Source: Plebeiibacterium marinum
GTDB lineage: Bacteria; Bacteroidota; Bacteroidia; Bacteroidales; Marinilabiliaceae
Assembly: GCF_026013615.1 (NCBI RefSeq)
Contig: NZ_JAPDPI010000015.1
Span: 47,638 to 111,637 of the forward strand
Length of the DNA stretch: 64,000 bases
Direction: 5' to 3'
In this document: piece by piece, positions 1-10,115 of the stretch
How positions within the stretch are numbered: the stretch's first letter is position 1
Layout of the letters: each line of letters begins with the position of its first letter
The notes under the pieces: model-generated
What the model was told of the DNA's origin: nothing
Databases searched by the model: none
What the model saw: the letters and a program-made list of their open reading frames with translations, nothing else
Made by a program: the position numbers and the translations under genes

Positions 1-1090
1 GAAGCTTTGGACAGTAATGATTAATATATTCTCTAATTGCCCTGTCATCAACACCCATGCTATATCCATTGCTATATGCTTTTGCATCTACAATAAAAGC
101 TGTATTTTCTTCCCGAAACCTTAATATTGCATCAGGATTACGGCCACTGCCTTGCCCAAGTATTTCGACATCGAAATCTAGTTGTTTAAATATTTCTGCA
201 ACCAATTTCTCATAAGCACTCCCTTTTGCAGATGCAGATTTTTCAGTTTCAGCCCCCAACTCAACTAGTTTAGCTACTTTGGGAATAAGATAGTCGCTCA
301 GAGCAAAACTAGATGATATTTTAAGAGTAGTTACTTCCGGTTCTGCTTCATCAGTTTGTTTAGCAATAGGAGTAATCTTTTCAATGGCTTTACTTTCTTT
401 AGGATTACCGTTATAATTCCAAAATGCATGCTCTACATCCCAGTTTGTTAGTTCCTGTTTTGAATAATCGGATAATACAGATTTTATTTCTTCATTAAGA
501 TTATAAAAGTTCTTATAATTTTCTTGTTGGTCGTTTTTATCTTCCCAAATATTCAAAGCCTCATAAGCTTGTAATTGAGAGGTGTAGTAGATAGGCCATT
601 TACTGTAATCTGCTATTGACCAGAAGTATGATAAGAAGTAACCAACAGAACTTGAGTTAGGAACTTTACGCTTGTCAGTAGCTTTGTTCCGTATATCCAA
701 ACAATAGCTTTCAAGCATCTTAATTTTTTTTACAGCTTCATTCAAGGTACCAGGTAAAAGAATCACCTCTTGAATCAATTTTGTAAGGGAGGTTAAATTC
801 TCTCCGGCTGTGCGTACCAGCAGATTAAAGAACATTTGGCCTTTTATCGCTGTAAATCCCCAAAGGTTATTACGCTTATTGTAACTATCTATTGAAGTTT
901 TAAACTCTCGAATATCTATTTCATCATTCTGAAATTGAGAAATAATACCTTGTAAATAACCAATAGCCTCTATTCGTTGAATATCAATATTGGGTAGCTC
1001 TTTGCCTTTGTTATCAAGAATTACTTTGTCTGAAGAATTGTAATTATCCCAAATGGATCTGATTTGTTTTATAGTGTCTTGAGTAAGCAT
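1..1090 (-). CDS. FokI-like PD-(D/E)XK nuclease (C-terminus cut by the window edge)
   Basis: The reading frame is open for 363 codons from an ATG at 1088-1090 and runs off the left edge. The first ~240 residues are helical and unrecognised. The visible C-terminal part has GSGRNPDAIL followed by FIVDAKAYSNGY, putting a PD-(D/E)XK triad at about D320, D335 and K337. The DxKAYSxGY stretch and the following D-x-R-x-I-x-x-Y-I pattern closely match the FokI cleavage domain (KPDGA..VDTKAYSGGY). The start lies 5 bp after the stop of the ATPase gene, so it is the downstream member of the operon. It is probably the nuclease effector of the system. The FokI link is read from motif identity; the recognition role is unknown. 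Confidence 0.8.
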   Translation of the reverse strand, partial: MLTQDTIKQIRSIWDNYNSSDKVILDNKGKELPNIDIQRIEAIGYLQGIISQFQNDEIDIREFKTSIDSYNKRNNLWGFTAIKGQMFFNLLVRTAGENLTSLTKLIQEVILLPGTLNEAVKKIKMLESYCLDIRNKATDKRKVPNSSSVGYFLSYFWSIADYSKWPIYYTSQLQAYEALNIWEDKNDQQENYKNFYNLNEEIKSVLSDYSKQELTNWDVEHAFWNYNGNPKESKAIEKITPIAKQTDEAEPEVTTLKISSSFALSDYLIPKVAKLVELGAETEKSASAKGSAYEKLVAEIFKQLDFDVEILGQGSGRNPDAILRFREENTAFIVDAKAYSNGYSMGVDDRAIREYINHYCPKL

Positions 1091-1095
1091 CTGAA

Positions 1096-3033
1096 TCAAT
1101 TAAAAGGTTTTACGGTTATTAATTTTTCAGAGGTTTCTGTAAATGAAACTCCATCCCAAAAACTTTCTTCTCCGGATTTATCTGATTTATTATAACAGTA
1201 ATTGTATTTATTAATTATAGAATTGTTCTCATTATGCCAATCTCCTATATTTTTGTCCTTTGGCGGTAATTCTACACCCTCTTTAAAAATTTTAAAATTA
1301 ATATTCCCTTTAGTCAAAACCTCTGTTTTTCCAGGCTCTTTAATTAAATGTGAATCATCTTGAATCACAAGATTGTATTTGTAATTATCACCATGGTTGA
1401 CACATTTAACTTCAAACTCTAATTTTGTTCCCTTTTTTAATATGTTTTGGGTTATTTCAATTTTTCTTAATTCGGTTAGAGTATTGATACAATCGCTTAG
1501 CTCACTGTAAAATTTTGGAACGTCATAACTATCGTGGCTTGATGGATTAAGAACAAATTCTCTGTGGGAATTTAGTCTTTCAAACAAACTTTTATCCAAT
1601 CCATTACTTTCAGAGAATACAACTGCTTCAGATAGTAAATTGCCAAGGGCTTTTAATTTTCCTTCGTCGTTTAATTTATACCTATTGGGTAGTATCTCTT
1701 TAAGAAAATTTTCAGCTTCTTTTCTTAGGAAATTACCTGCAATTTCATATTCATTTAAATCAAGGTAACGAATCGCCTTTCCCAAATATGACTCTGAATC
1801 ATAAATTAAAGGTAATGGAATCTCATTGTTTTTATGAGAATACATTTCAATGAACTTCCAATTGTTTTGTTTGTAATGTTTAATTTTATTCTGAGCCATT
1901 TGGAAGAAAAAACGGTCATGAGTCATTATAAGAAGCTGATGTCTATTGGCTTTTCTGAGGATAATGTCGAGCACAATGTTTCGATGACTCATGTCAAGAC
2001 TAACCAATAAATCATCTAAAACAAGCAAACTACATGCATCAGCAAAGGTTCCTCGTTCATCAAGCATAGCAAAACGAATTGACAATGCAATTGCAGTTAG
2101 TTTTGCCTCGTTTAAAAAGGTATGAGGATTTGGTATGTCACGTTTACTAATATCTAATTTGTCATCCAGTAGTTCTGCTGTTAAAAAGATTTTAGGTTTA
2201 TGTAGTTTTCCGTCTTTAGCTCTCTTGCCAGTGGGTTTATTAAAATCGCAAACAATTTTATCGGTGTTAAAGCTTATCTTAAATGATTCATTAAATTCTT
2301 TAGTAAGATAATTGTTAGTCGCTTCTGTAATTTTTAATAAATAATTTTTGAGTAAATCGACAAATTTTGGCAGCAAAACCTCTTTATACATCTTGTATTC
2401 TTCAGAACTCTCGCTTATAGTATGTTTCATGCTCTTGTTGCGAGGCAAATCTTCATGAACAGTTAATATATAATCCCACCAGTCTGATGCATATGATTTT
2501 CCGGAAAGTTCACCATTTAATAAAGGATATTCTTCTTCAAAATCTATAAACATCAATAAATCTTTAACAAATAGAGGAAAGAGGTTTATTGGTTCGCTAT
2601 TACGGAAATCATATAGTTTTGACAGGTATTTGTAGTTTAAAAAATCACTGGCATTTAAGGTTTTTCTAACCAAAGTACCACCTTTTGTATTGATGCCATT
2701 AGGACGATTTGAAATTACCTTTTGCGTTATAGTCCCGTCTGAGCTAATAAAATCTATGATTATACCAGATTCAGAACCATTTGTGGCATAGCGGTTTTTT
2801 AAACTTTCAGTTTCATCATCACTAAAATACTTTTTAATTTGATGATTTCCAGTTTTTAAACAACTTTGTAAAAAGGTGTATAGAGCCCAATAGATCGTGC
2901 TTTTACCACTCCCATTTTCACCATAGAGTAATAAGTTATCTTTTTCCAAATCAATTTTATTCTTTGGGTATTCGGCTTCAGTTCCATAAAAAAACTTGAA
3001 ATTTCTTAATGTAATCGATTTTATTCTTTGCAT
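1096..3033 (-). CDS. SMC/RecF-like AAA ATPase of the defence-type operon
   Basis: This 645-residue protein begins with an SMC/RecF-style N-terminus (SITLRNFKFFYG) and a Walker A motif GENGSGKST at residues 38-46. A hydrophobic strand with paired aspartates (LLVLDDLLVSLD, about 335-347) fits Walker B, and LLIMTHDRFFF just after it fits the H-loop region. The middle is shorter than the long coiled coil of true SMC proteins, so it resembles the AAA ATPases found in OLD-like and restriction-associated loci. Its start overlaps the methylase stop by one base (TAATG), implying translational coupling. Likely role: energy-dependent control of the neighbouring nuclease. The C-terminal ~200 residues are unrecognised. 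Confidence 0.8.
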   Translation of the reverse strand: MQRIKSITLRNFKFFYGTEAEYPKNKIDLEKDNLLLYGENGSGKSTIYWALYTFLQSCLKTGNHQIKKYFSDDETESLKNRYATNGSESGIIIDFISSDGTITQKVISNRPNGINTKGGTLVRKTLNASDFLNYKYLSKLYDFRNSEPINLFPLFVKDLLMFIDFEEEYPLLNGELSGKSYASDWWDYILTVHEDLPRNKSMKHTISESSEEYKMYKEVLLPKFVDLLKNYLLKITEATNNYLTKEFNESFKISFNTDKIVCDFNKPTGKRAKDGKLHKPKIFLTAELLDDKLDISKRDIPNPHTFLNEAKLTAIALSIRFAMLDERGTFADACSLLVLDDLLVSLDMSHRNIVLDIILRKANRHQLLIMTHDRFFFQMAQNKIKHYKQNNWKFIEMYSHKNNEIPLPLIYDSESYLGKAIRYLDLNEYEIAGNFLRKEAENFLKEILPNRYKLNDEGKLKALGNLLSEAVVFSESNGLDKSLFERLNSHREFVLNPSSHDSYDVPKFYSELSDCINTLTELRKIEITQNILKKGTKLEFEVKCVNHGDNYKYNLVIQDDSHLIKEPGKTEVLTKGNINFKIFKEGVELPPKDKNIGDWHNENNSIINKYNYCYNKSDKSGEESFWDGVSFTETSEKLITVKPFN

Positions 3034-6000
3034 TAGACAGTTAAAATAGGCATTAGTAGATCACGTAATTCAATTTTCATTGCTTTAAGGTTGTTCCTTA
3101 TCTCATTATCCTTCTCCCTAAGTTTTTGGTAGGCGTTGTGGATAATTTCGCGTTGTTCTTCCTCTTGTTTGCCTTCTATGCTTTCAAAATCACGCTCAGC
3201 ATAGGTGATGAAGGAAATACCAGCTTTCTTAAATTCCTCAGGAAAATACACTTCAAATACCATTGCATCAATTACCTCTTCAAAGATTTCAGATATGTGA
3301 GAATTTGGCACGAATTCATTTAGTTGTTTTAATTTCTTTAGCTTAAGAATGTAATCTACAATAGTTGAAATGGGATTGTTTATTTCTAATTGAGGTAGGG
3401 GAAACTCTTTTACGTCTTTTACTAATATCTTTGGGAATGCCCCTTTTGTAGCCTTAGGTGAATTATTAAAATGAAAAAAAGTTGCAAGTCTTGAGTTGAG
3501 TATGCCAGTCAATGCTTTTATGGAATATTCTTTACTTGATTTTACAATTATGATTGCAGGGTCATTATATAGCTCATCAGATGTAATAGCAGCAAATATT
3601 GAGGGGTTTGTGATTTCCCGGATAAGTACTCTTTCACCATCAAAAAATTTGGGGTGTCGAGGATTCGCTATACCATCACAATAATCAATATATTCTTTTT
3701 TATTCCAAGAAACCTCATACCTTGTTACATCTGCTCCCCAAAGCCATTTTTTTAAAGATTCTTTTTCAAATGAATCATAATGATAAACTCTGTTTTTTAT
3801 AATATCTTCAGATTGTCCTTGATATTTGTCGTAAGCAATAAGTCCCTGAGATACATCAGGAAAATAGTCAATAAGTTGTTTAGTACCTAATTTAATTTTA
3901 GACACTATATCAATAATATTGGTGTCTAACATAAAAGCTAGCCCCCAATTTTGGTTCATTAGTTTTAGGTTCTCAACATTTATATGAACTCTAGGCTTAT
4001 TTGATAACTCCTTGAATGAAGTTATATCCTTTGTTTTTCTATAACCTACATTTTTAAGATTGGACTTTCTCCATGTATTTATAGTATTACGTACTGTTGC
4101 TGACTGAAAAATACTAAATTTAGTACAATCTAGAATTTCTATTAATCCCCATTTGTCGAGAATATTTAAGCGATATTGCGCCGCAAAAGTATTGAATAAA
4201 TATGTGTTAGGGATTATATATGAAAAAATACCATCTTCCTTAAGTAATAAACGAGCTTTTTCTGTGAAGTAGTGATATATCTCATAATCTGGAAGTTTAC
4301 CTATGCTATTTACTACAATATTTCTATAATCACCCTTTATAGAAACTCCATATGGAGGATTCCCAATAACAATATCAAAACCTTCAAAATTACCATTTAC
4401 ATCTAGTAGGTTTGGAAACTCAAAACGCCATTCTATAGCCTCTTGGTAAACCTTTGATTCCTCTCGAGCTTGCTTTTCTTTTTCGAGTTTAGTAATTTCT
4501 TTTTTTAGCTGAGCTGTAGTTTTTAATTTTTCAATACTATTAATTGTTTCATTTAATCTTCTTATCTCTTCATCTTTATATATATTCGAGGAGTCTTGAT
4601 AATTCTTAATTTTTTGCTTTAACTCTTTAATTCTTGATTTCTTGTCCAATGCTCCAAAAAGATTATTACCTTCTTGAAGGATTAAATCTGCTTTTAGAAG
4701 GTTAAGCTTTTTAATTTCCTTATTAGAGAAATATGTTTTAAATGCAGCCTTAACATCTTCGATAAGTTGTTTAAATTCATTTTTCTTATTGTGATTTGCT
4801 TCATGTAGATATTCTCTAACTATGGATTTATATTTTTCAAGGTCAACCTTGTTTTCTTTCTCACGACCTTTATTAAATTCTCTGAATATTTCATCAATTG
4901 GAGCATCAAGGGAGTAACGACTAATTAATGAGTTACCACAAATAATCTTATAATCGAGGTTTGGTAAAGGTCGTGGTGTTGGTTCATCTACAACCAAAGA
5001 AAGCCAAAAACGTAACCTGGCAATATCAACAGCTCCTTCTTCAATATCAACTCCATATATAGAGTTTTCAATAATGCTTTCTTTCACCCTTGCCGGACTC
5101 CATGCTGTATAACCTCTTTCAAATGCGATTAATCCTTTTAATGCAAATATTTCATGCAACAAACCCATAGGAAAAGCACCTGAACCAATAGCCGGGTCAC
5201 ATATTTTTACATCCTCTAATAATGCATCAATGGTACGAAGCTCCTTATCACTTAATTCAGCTTTTTGTTTTTTCTTTACAAAGCTGTTAAGCTTTTCTTT
5301 CTCGGTTTCAGCTAAATGCGTGCTCAGGTATTCAATTAAGGATTCTTGCGTCATATAATGTACAATCTCCTTAGGAGTATAGAAAGCCCCTTTATCTTTA
5401 TTGTCTTCCAGTAAGTTTTCAAAAATATGCCCAAGCATTTCAGGGTCAACACCAATGTCCTGGTCGTCTGGGCTGCTTTCGTCCACTGTGAAATTGTATT
5501 TACTAAAGAAAGCAAACAACTCAATAAAACGTTGCGGTTCAAATTGAATGTTTTCAGGTTCGGTTTCATCTTTTTCGAATAAACCACCGTTTAAATATGG
5601 TATGCGAGTATTTGTTACCGAAAACACATCATTATTCTCAGTTCGATCTTGGTTTAAAGTATAGAAGAATAACGGCACCAATGCTTTTTGGTAAAAATGG
5701 TTCTTATCAGGAAATTCCTCGAATAGCCGGAAAACAAAATCTCTCTGACCATTACCCCATTCTTCACCTAATGGCACACCCATCCAACCTTTCTTCTGAA
5801 GAAAATATAGGAAGACAATTCGACCTAGAAATTTCTTAACAAAATCACTTACTAGTTTTTCACCTTTATCATGGTCTCCATATACTTGCTTAGTAAACAA
5901 AGAAAATGCTTTGGGATTATCCACAATATAAGCCACAAAAGTTTCGTATTGATGAAAATAACCAGCGTAAAATTCCTTTGAAAGCTTCTCTACCGAAAAA

Positions 6001-6542
6001 GCTTTTAGGACGTCTTCCATAGTAATATTTCTGGTTTCAATTTGATTGAATAGCCATTCAAATTGGTTAACCGCTGTCTTTACTGTTTCAAATTGTCCAA
6101 ACAAATAGGTATACCGCTTTGGATGTGTTTCTGTTTTTACCTCGTTATTGTCCTCATCCCAGTATAGAGACTTCGATATGAAAGTAAATCGCCAATCTAA
6201 AGCTTTATGGTTGTGGTATGTAATAATGGCTCCGTCAATATAACCAAACCCGATTTCACTAGACAATATATTTCGTAATCCAACCCTATTTTTGGTTACT
6301 TGTTGGTTTTCTTTTAAAACAACTTCGTAAAACTTGATTATTTTGCCATCAGCAAGCGATATATCACCAAACTCCCAAATGTGTTCTACATCCTTGTGTT
6401 TAACTAAAGAATCATCTTTAAGGTCAATGGGTGTTTGAAAGTAGTTGTTATCAAGGTTACGGAATAATTCTTTAAGGAAATTTTTCCAAATATTGCTCTT
6501 GTATGGAGCATTGAAAATATTTTTTAATGTATCTCTTTTCAT
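3033..6542 (-). CDS. Eco57I/PglX-like N6-adenine DNA methyltransferase
   Basis: The 1169-residue protein has the adenine methylase hallmarks: GAFYTPKEIVHYM upstream of SAM-binding motif I (CDPAIGSGAFPMG, about residues 448-460), a motif II region (YGVDIEEGAVDIARLR) and catalytic motif IV NPPY (about 728-731). Motifs I and IV are separated by ~280 residues that include a very Lys/Glu-rich predicted coiled coil (about 560-700). The C-terminal third should hold target recognition. Size and layout match Type IIG, BREX PglX and DISARM DrmMI enzymes; no nuclease motif is evident within it, fitting a separate nuclease gene in the operon. It begins 9 bp after the helicase stop. It probably marks host DNA to protect it from the system. 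Confidence 0.87.
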   Translation of the reverse strand: MKRDTLKNIFNAPYKSNIWKNFLKELFRNLDNNYFQTPIDLKDDSLVKHKDVEHIWEFGDISLADGKIIKFYEVVLKENQQVTKNRVGLRNILSSEIGFGYIDGAIITYHNHKALDWRFTFISKSLYWDEDNNEVKTETHPKRYTYLFGQFETVKTAVNQFEWLFNQIETRNITMEDVLKAFSVEKLSKEFYAGYFHQYETFVAYIVDNPKAFSLFTKQVYGDHDKGEKLVSDFVKKFLGRIVFLYFLQKKGWMGVPLGEEWGNGQRDFVFRLFEEFPDKNHFYQKALVPLFFYTLNQDRTENNDVFSVTNTRIPYLNGGLFEKDETEPENIQFEPQRFIELFAFFSKYNFTVDESSPDDQDIGVDPEMLGHIFENLLEDNKDKGAFYTPKEIVHYMTQESLIEYLSTHLAETEKEKLNSFVKKKQKAELSDKELRTIDALLEDVKICDPAIGSGAFPMGLLHEIFALKGLIAFERGYTAWSPARVKESIIENSIYGVDIEEGAVDIARLRFWLSLVVDEPTPRPLPNLDYKIICGNSLISRYSLDAPIDEIFREFNKGREKENKVDLEKYKSIVREYLHEANHNKKNEFKQLIEDVKAAFKTYFSNKEIKKLNLLKADLILQEGNNLFGALDKKSRIKELKQKIKNYQDSSNIYKDEEIRRLNETINSIEKLKTTAQLKKEITKLEKEKQAREESKVYQEAIEWRFEFPNLLDVNGNFEGFDIVIGNPPYGVSIKGDYRNIVVNSIGKLPDYEIYHYFTEKARLLLKEDGIFSYIIPNTYLFNTFAAQYRLNILDKWGLIEILDCTKFSIFQSATVRNTINTWRKSNLKNVGYRKTKDITSFKELSNKPRVHINVENLKLMNQNWGLAFMLDTNIIDIVSKIKLGTKQLIDYFPDVSQGLIAYDKYQGQSEDIIKNRVYHYDSFEKESLKKWLWGADVTRYEVSWNKKEYIDYCDGIANPRHPKFFDGERVLIREITNPSIFAAITSDELYNDPAIIIVKSSKEYSIKALTGILNSRLATFFHFNNSPKATKGAFPKILVKDVKEFPLPQLEINNPISTIVDYILKLKKLKQLNEFVPNSHISEIFEEVIDAMVFEVYFPEEFKKAGISFITYAERDFESIEGKQEEEQREIIHNAYQKLREKDNEIRNNLKAMKIELRDLLMPILTV

Positions 6543-6551
6543 AGCTTAACG

Positions 6552-9500
6552 TTAAGAAGAAAATGATTCAGATATTATTATCTGTGGCTTATTCTTCGTT
6601 GTTTTGACTCTTACTTTCGGTTTTTCATCAAATGATTCTTCTTTCAATTCTTCAAGTGGATAGGCTTTAATAATCTTTAAAATCTCGTTGTATTCATCAG
6701 CTCGTTTTAGCTTTTTACTGATACTTTCTTTTTTAAATTTGTTGATTTCACGAGGTAGTTTCTGAAAACGTCCTATCTCAATAGCTTTTTTAGCTTCTAA
6801 CAATAATTCTTTTTCATCATCAGATGAAAATTCCTGTAACGATAAATCTCTAATGATTGCAATAGCACGTTTTTCATTAGGTCCCTGTTTAATACTAGCT
6901 TTAGTTCCCAGACTTAATAAGCTTAAATCTTCAATAAAAGAACTTAAAGCTGTATTGATTTGAGTATAATGAAATTCAGGTAAGGCAATTGCTCTTTCTG
7001 TATATTCAGCTTTGTATAATCTTGCCGCTTCAACAAAGGTTAGTTCCTCAATTGAATTATCAGCATGCATTAAATAGTAGGCATCTCGTTTACGATCTTT
7101 AATGTAAGCAATTGTTTGTCCTTTAAGTGCTTTGTTGTTTCTGCCACAGCGAGCTCGGTGGGGAATTTTGTTTTTAATATATTGGTATTCTTCCGGATGT
7201 TCTTCTCTGAATTTTCGTAAGTAATTAAGATATTCTAAACGTTCATCTTTTTCTTCTTCAGGGAGCTGTTCAAATAGTCCGAATGAATCATAATCTTCCT
7301 GAGTAGAGTATATCTGGCTATCTTCTCCTAAAGCAGAGTGGAAGGCTTGCAATTTTATATATGCTTTTTTATTCAATTCTATCTCATTATCTGCTTGTTC
7401 TGTAGGGAAGAAGTTGTAGATATGAATAAAATTAGAAGGCGTACCAACTCGATTTACACGCCCGATACGTTGCATTAGTCGAGTTGAATTCCAAGGTATG
7501 TCGTAGTTTAAAATTACATTTGAGCGATGAAGATTTACTCCTTCAGCCAATACTTCAGTTGTAATTATTATATCGTAATCATCTTTTCGTTCTGTTATAG
7601 GTTGATTTGCATCAAAGTTTTCCGCTATTATATCGGTAAGTTCTTTAGCATTTGAAGAATCAACACTTAAAATTCTTTTAAATCCATCATTTTTAAGCTT
7701 ATCTACAATGTGTGCTGTAGTTTCTTTTGATTCAGAGAATATTACAAGTTTGTTATTGTCGTTAATTTCAGAATTAAAAAACTCTCCTTTTAACTTATGT
7801 ATTAAAGTGTCATATTTAGGGTCATAACTATTGACAGCTTCCCATTTACCAACTAGTGTTTCTAATATTTCATTATCCTTTTGTATGCCTTGAATAAATT
7901 CTTCGGAAAATTCTTCAACATCAAAAGCTTGAATTTTTGCCGGGTCATCTGAATTCAGTAGTAGTTCATCTAATTCTGCTTCATTATCATTCAATATAAA
8001 TTCACTAACACCAAGTTTTGGAGCGATGTAAATTTTTCCATTTTCAATCATTTTTAGCATTGCCCGATTTGCATCATAATATCGACCTAAACTCATTCTA
8101 AAAGCATGGAACGAACTATCAATACGCTTAACTAAAAGGATTTTCATAATAACTGCCAATTGCTCAGAGATACGATCTGCCTGGCTTGCATTCACATTTG
8201 TTGCTTTTTTATATTGCTTTTTGGCTTCATCGCTCATAAATTTTATGGCTTGATAACGATAATAGCCTAATCCCTTTTTAGTATCCTTTACCAATTTTAA
8301 AGTCTCATCATATAATTGGCTAACTTCATCATTTAACTGATAAAGTATTTGTTTGGGTGGTATAATTTCAGGAAATGAAACTCCTTGTTCTTTGATATCA
8401 TTCAAATAACTAGGAGTATTTCTGATATCGGTTCGAGTTCTTCTAACAATAACAGGTTCCAATACTTTTGTTCGTATCTCTTCGTAGATTTCTTTTACCC
8501 CCTGAGCAATTTTAATTTGGTCTCTTTCTTTTTTTAGTTTATTGTATTTATCAATTAAAGGCCGGAAAAAATGCTGTAAGTTTCCAACCTCTAAGGTTGA
8601 TTGTTTAGAATCTTGAAACAAATAGAGTTGGTTTCGAATATCTTCCGGTTTATTGTTTAATGGAGTAGCTGTGACAAGAATAACTTTTTTCTTATCAGAT
8701 AAATCATTTCCTTGCCTTTTACGTTTGGTTTTACATATTTTCTGTAACTGGTGAAACATCTCCGACTCATCAGAACGAAATTTGTGAGCTTCATCCACTA
8801 TTATTAAGTCATAATCTTCAGGGTGTTTGATTTTATGAAGAGAACCATTAGTAATAAAATCGATATTGGGTACTTCAAAATCCCTAATTGTTCTTCTCCA
8901 GCTTTTTTCAACTGCTGGAGGATAGATTATCAACGTTTTTGTTCTATATCCATTAGCAAAGTAGAATTTCTTAGCAATGATTGTGGCAATGATAGTTTTA
9001 CCCAAACCTACCACATCAGCCAATACAAATCCGGAGTGTTTTAGTAGTTTAGAATAACCATCGTTTACTGCATCAATTTGATAAGCAAGTTTCTTATATC
9101 CTTTGGGAAGGTCTGTAATTGATTCCGGGTCGTATTCAATTGCTTTACCAAAGTATTCGATTAAAAGTTTAATATATATTTCAAATGGTGAAAATTCATC
9201 ACTGATATGTGTTGTCTTTTTTAGCTCTTCAAGGGATTGTGGCAGAATATCAATAGCTTCCTTCCAAAGATCATCAAAGGTAGTACTAGCAAATACCACA
9301 TCATCATAGTAAGGTAGTAAGACATTGAATTCAAAGTTCTTTTCGATACCCGAAACTGAAAGGTTAGATGACCCCGTAATTACCCTCCCAGGATTATGCT
9401 CATTCCATTGTTTTGGTCTGAAAATATAGATTTTTGCATGAATGTTTTTATCAGGATGTGCTTTAATTTCTATTTTACCAGAAGTGATATCATCAATGAA

Positions 9501-9833
9501 TTGAACTATACCATCTTCAACATCTTTGGTATAATCACATTGTTCTATATCATTTCTTAAATCCCTTAAAAACTCTTCTCTAGTAACTTCAGTATTAAAA
9601 TTAAACTCCAAACCTTTTCTAGCAGCTTCACTAATCAAATGGTCAACATCAATACCAACTAGTATGCGTATCTTTTCAACATCTTTTAAAAATTCTCTAA
9701 TTCTGAAATATCCCGAGGAACGAAAATAACCGACCAAGGCGTCAAAAGCATTCACTTCTGTATGTTCAAAAATACCTTTGAATTTATTAAGAAGAGTGTT
9801 GTCCTCTTTATTTGTAAAAAACTTAGTACTCAT
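6552..9833 (-). CDS. Phospholipase D-domain/SNF2-family helicase fusion
   Basis: The 1093-residue protein joins an N-terminal PLD-type domain to a superfamily 2 helicase. HAKIYIF at about 132 with GSSNLS some 20 residues later is the HKD-type half-motif. Helicase motifs follow: VGLGKT near 275-280, VDEAH at 346-350, TATPLNN near 390, and the C-terminal motifs TTEVLAEGVNL and QRIGRVNR near 780-800. The helicase resembles SNF2/RapA-like translocases such as DISARM DrmD. Only one PLD motif is visible, so nuclease activity would need a dimer or may be lost in favour of DNA binding. It lies 6 bp downstream of the XRE regulator and is probably the translocase of the system. Confidence 0.85.
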   Translation of the reverse strand: MSTKFFTNKEDNTLLNKFKGIFEHTEVNAFDALVGYFRSSGYFRIREFLKDVEKIRILVGIDVDHLISEAARKGLEFNFNTEVTREEFLRDLRNDIEQCDYTKDVEDGIVQFIDDITSGKIEIKAHPDKNIHAKIYIFRPKQWNEHNPGRVITGSSNLSVSGIEKNFEFNVLLPYYDDVVFASTTFDDLWKEAIDILPQSLEELKKTTHISDEFSPFEIYIKLLIEYFGKAIEYDPESITDLPKGYKKLAYQIDAVNDGYSKLLKHSGFVLADVVGLGKTIIATIIAKKFYFANGYRTKTLIIYPPAVEKSWRRTIRDFEVPNIDFITNGSLHKIKHPEDYDLIIVDEAHKFRSDESEMFHQLQKICKTKRKRQGNDLSDKKKVILVTATPLNNKPEDIRNQLYLFQDSKQSTLEVGNLQHFFRPLIDKYNKLKKERDQIKIAQGVKEIYEEIRTKVLEPVIVRRTRTDIRNTPSYLNDIKEQGVSFPEIIPPKQILYQLNDEVSQLYDETLKLVKDTKKGLGYYRYQAIKFMSDEAKKQYKKATNVNASQADRISEQLAVIMKILLVKRIDSSFHAFRMSLGRYYDANRAMLKMIENGKIYIAPKLGVSEFILNDNEAELDELLLNSDDPAKIQAFDVEEFSEEFIQGIQKDNEILETLVGKWEAVNSYDPKYDTLIHKLKGEFFNSEINDNNKLVIFSESKETTAHIVDKLKNDGFKRILSVDSSNAKELTDIIAENFDANQPITERKDDYDIIITTEVLAEGVNLHRSNVILNYDIPWNSTRLMQRIGRVNRVGTPSNFIHIYNFFPTEQADNEIELNKKAYIKLQAFHSALGEDSQIYSTQEDYDSFGLFEQLPEEEKDERLEYLNYLRKFREEHPEEYQYIKNKIPHRARCGRNNKALKGQTIAYIKDRKRDAYYLMHADNSIEELTFVEAARLYKAEYTERAIALPEFHYTQINTALSSFIEDLSLLSLGTKASIKQGPNEKRAIAIIRDLSLQEFSSDDEKELLLEAKKAIEIGRFQKLPREINKFKKESISKKLKRADEYNEILKIIKAYPLEELKEESFDEKPKVRVKTTKNKPQIIISESFSS

Positions 9834-9839
9834 AGATGC

Positions 9840-10115
9840 TTATAACTTCATTTCAACAAAACTTAAAGTTGCTTTCGCTACTTTCTCGTCTTTAATTATT
9901 TCGTAAATCTGACCCGCCAACCATAAGGTCAACAACTCATCCACGTCAATCTCGAATATTCTGGCTAACTCAATTACCTGTTCACGTTTTGCTCTTCTTT
10001 CGCCACGTTCAATCTTGCTGTACATGGGAGAGTCAATCTCTAAAGCAGCAGCTAATTGTCGTTGAACCATTCCTTTTTCCTCACGGAGTTCTTTGATACG
10101 TTTTCCTACAAACAT
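9840..10115 (-). CDS. XRE-family helix-turn-helix regulator of the defence operon
   Basis: This 91-residue protein is almost entirely an XRE helix-turn-helix (residues ~5-60: RIKELREEKGMVQRQLA followed by a recognition helix around SPMYSKIERGER). A short helical tail could dimerise. It is the first gene of the leftward operon and sits 6 bp before the helicase. Small XRE proteins at the head of restriction-modification operons usually act as controller proteins that time expression, so autoregulation is likely. No clear palindromic operator was found in the AT-rich sequence upstream. Confidence 0.85.
   Translation of the reverse strand: MFVGKRIKELREEKGMVQRQLAAALEIDSPMYSKIERGERRAKREQVIELARIFEIDVDELLTLWLAGQIYEIIKDEKVAKATLSFVEMKL

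Noticed and set aside
5597..5839. 80-codon plus-strand frame inside the methylase gene
   Set aside because: Shadow of the methylase reading frame; no independent signals.
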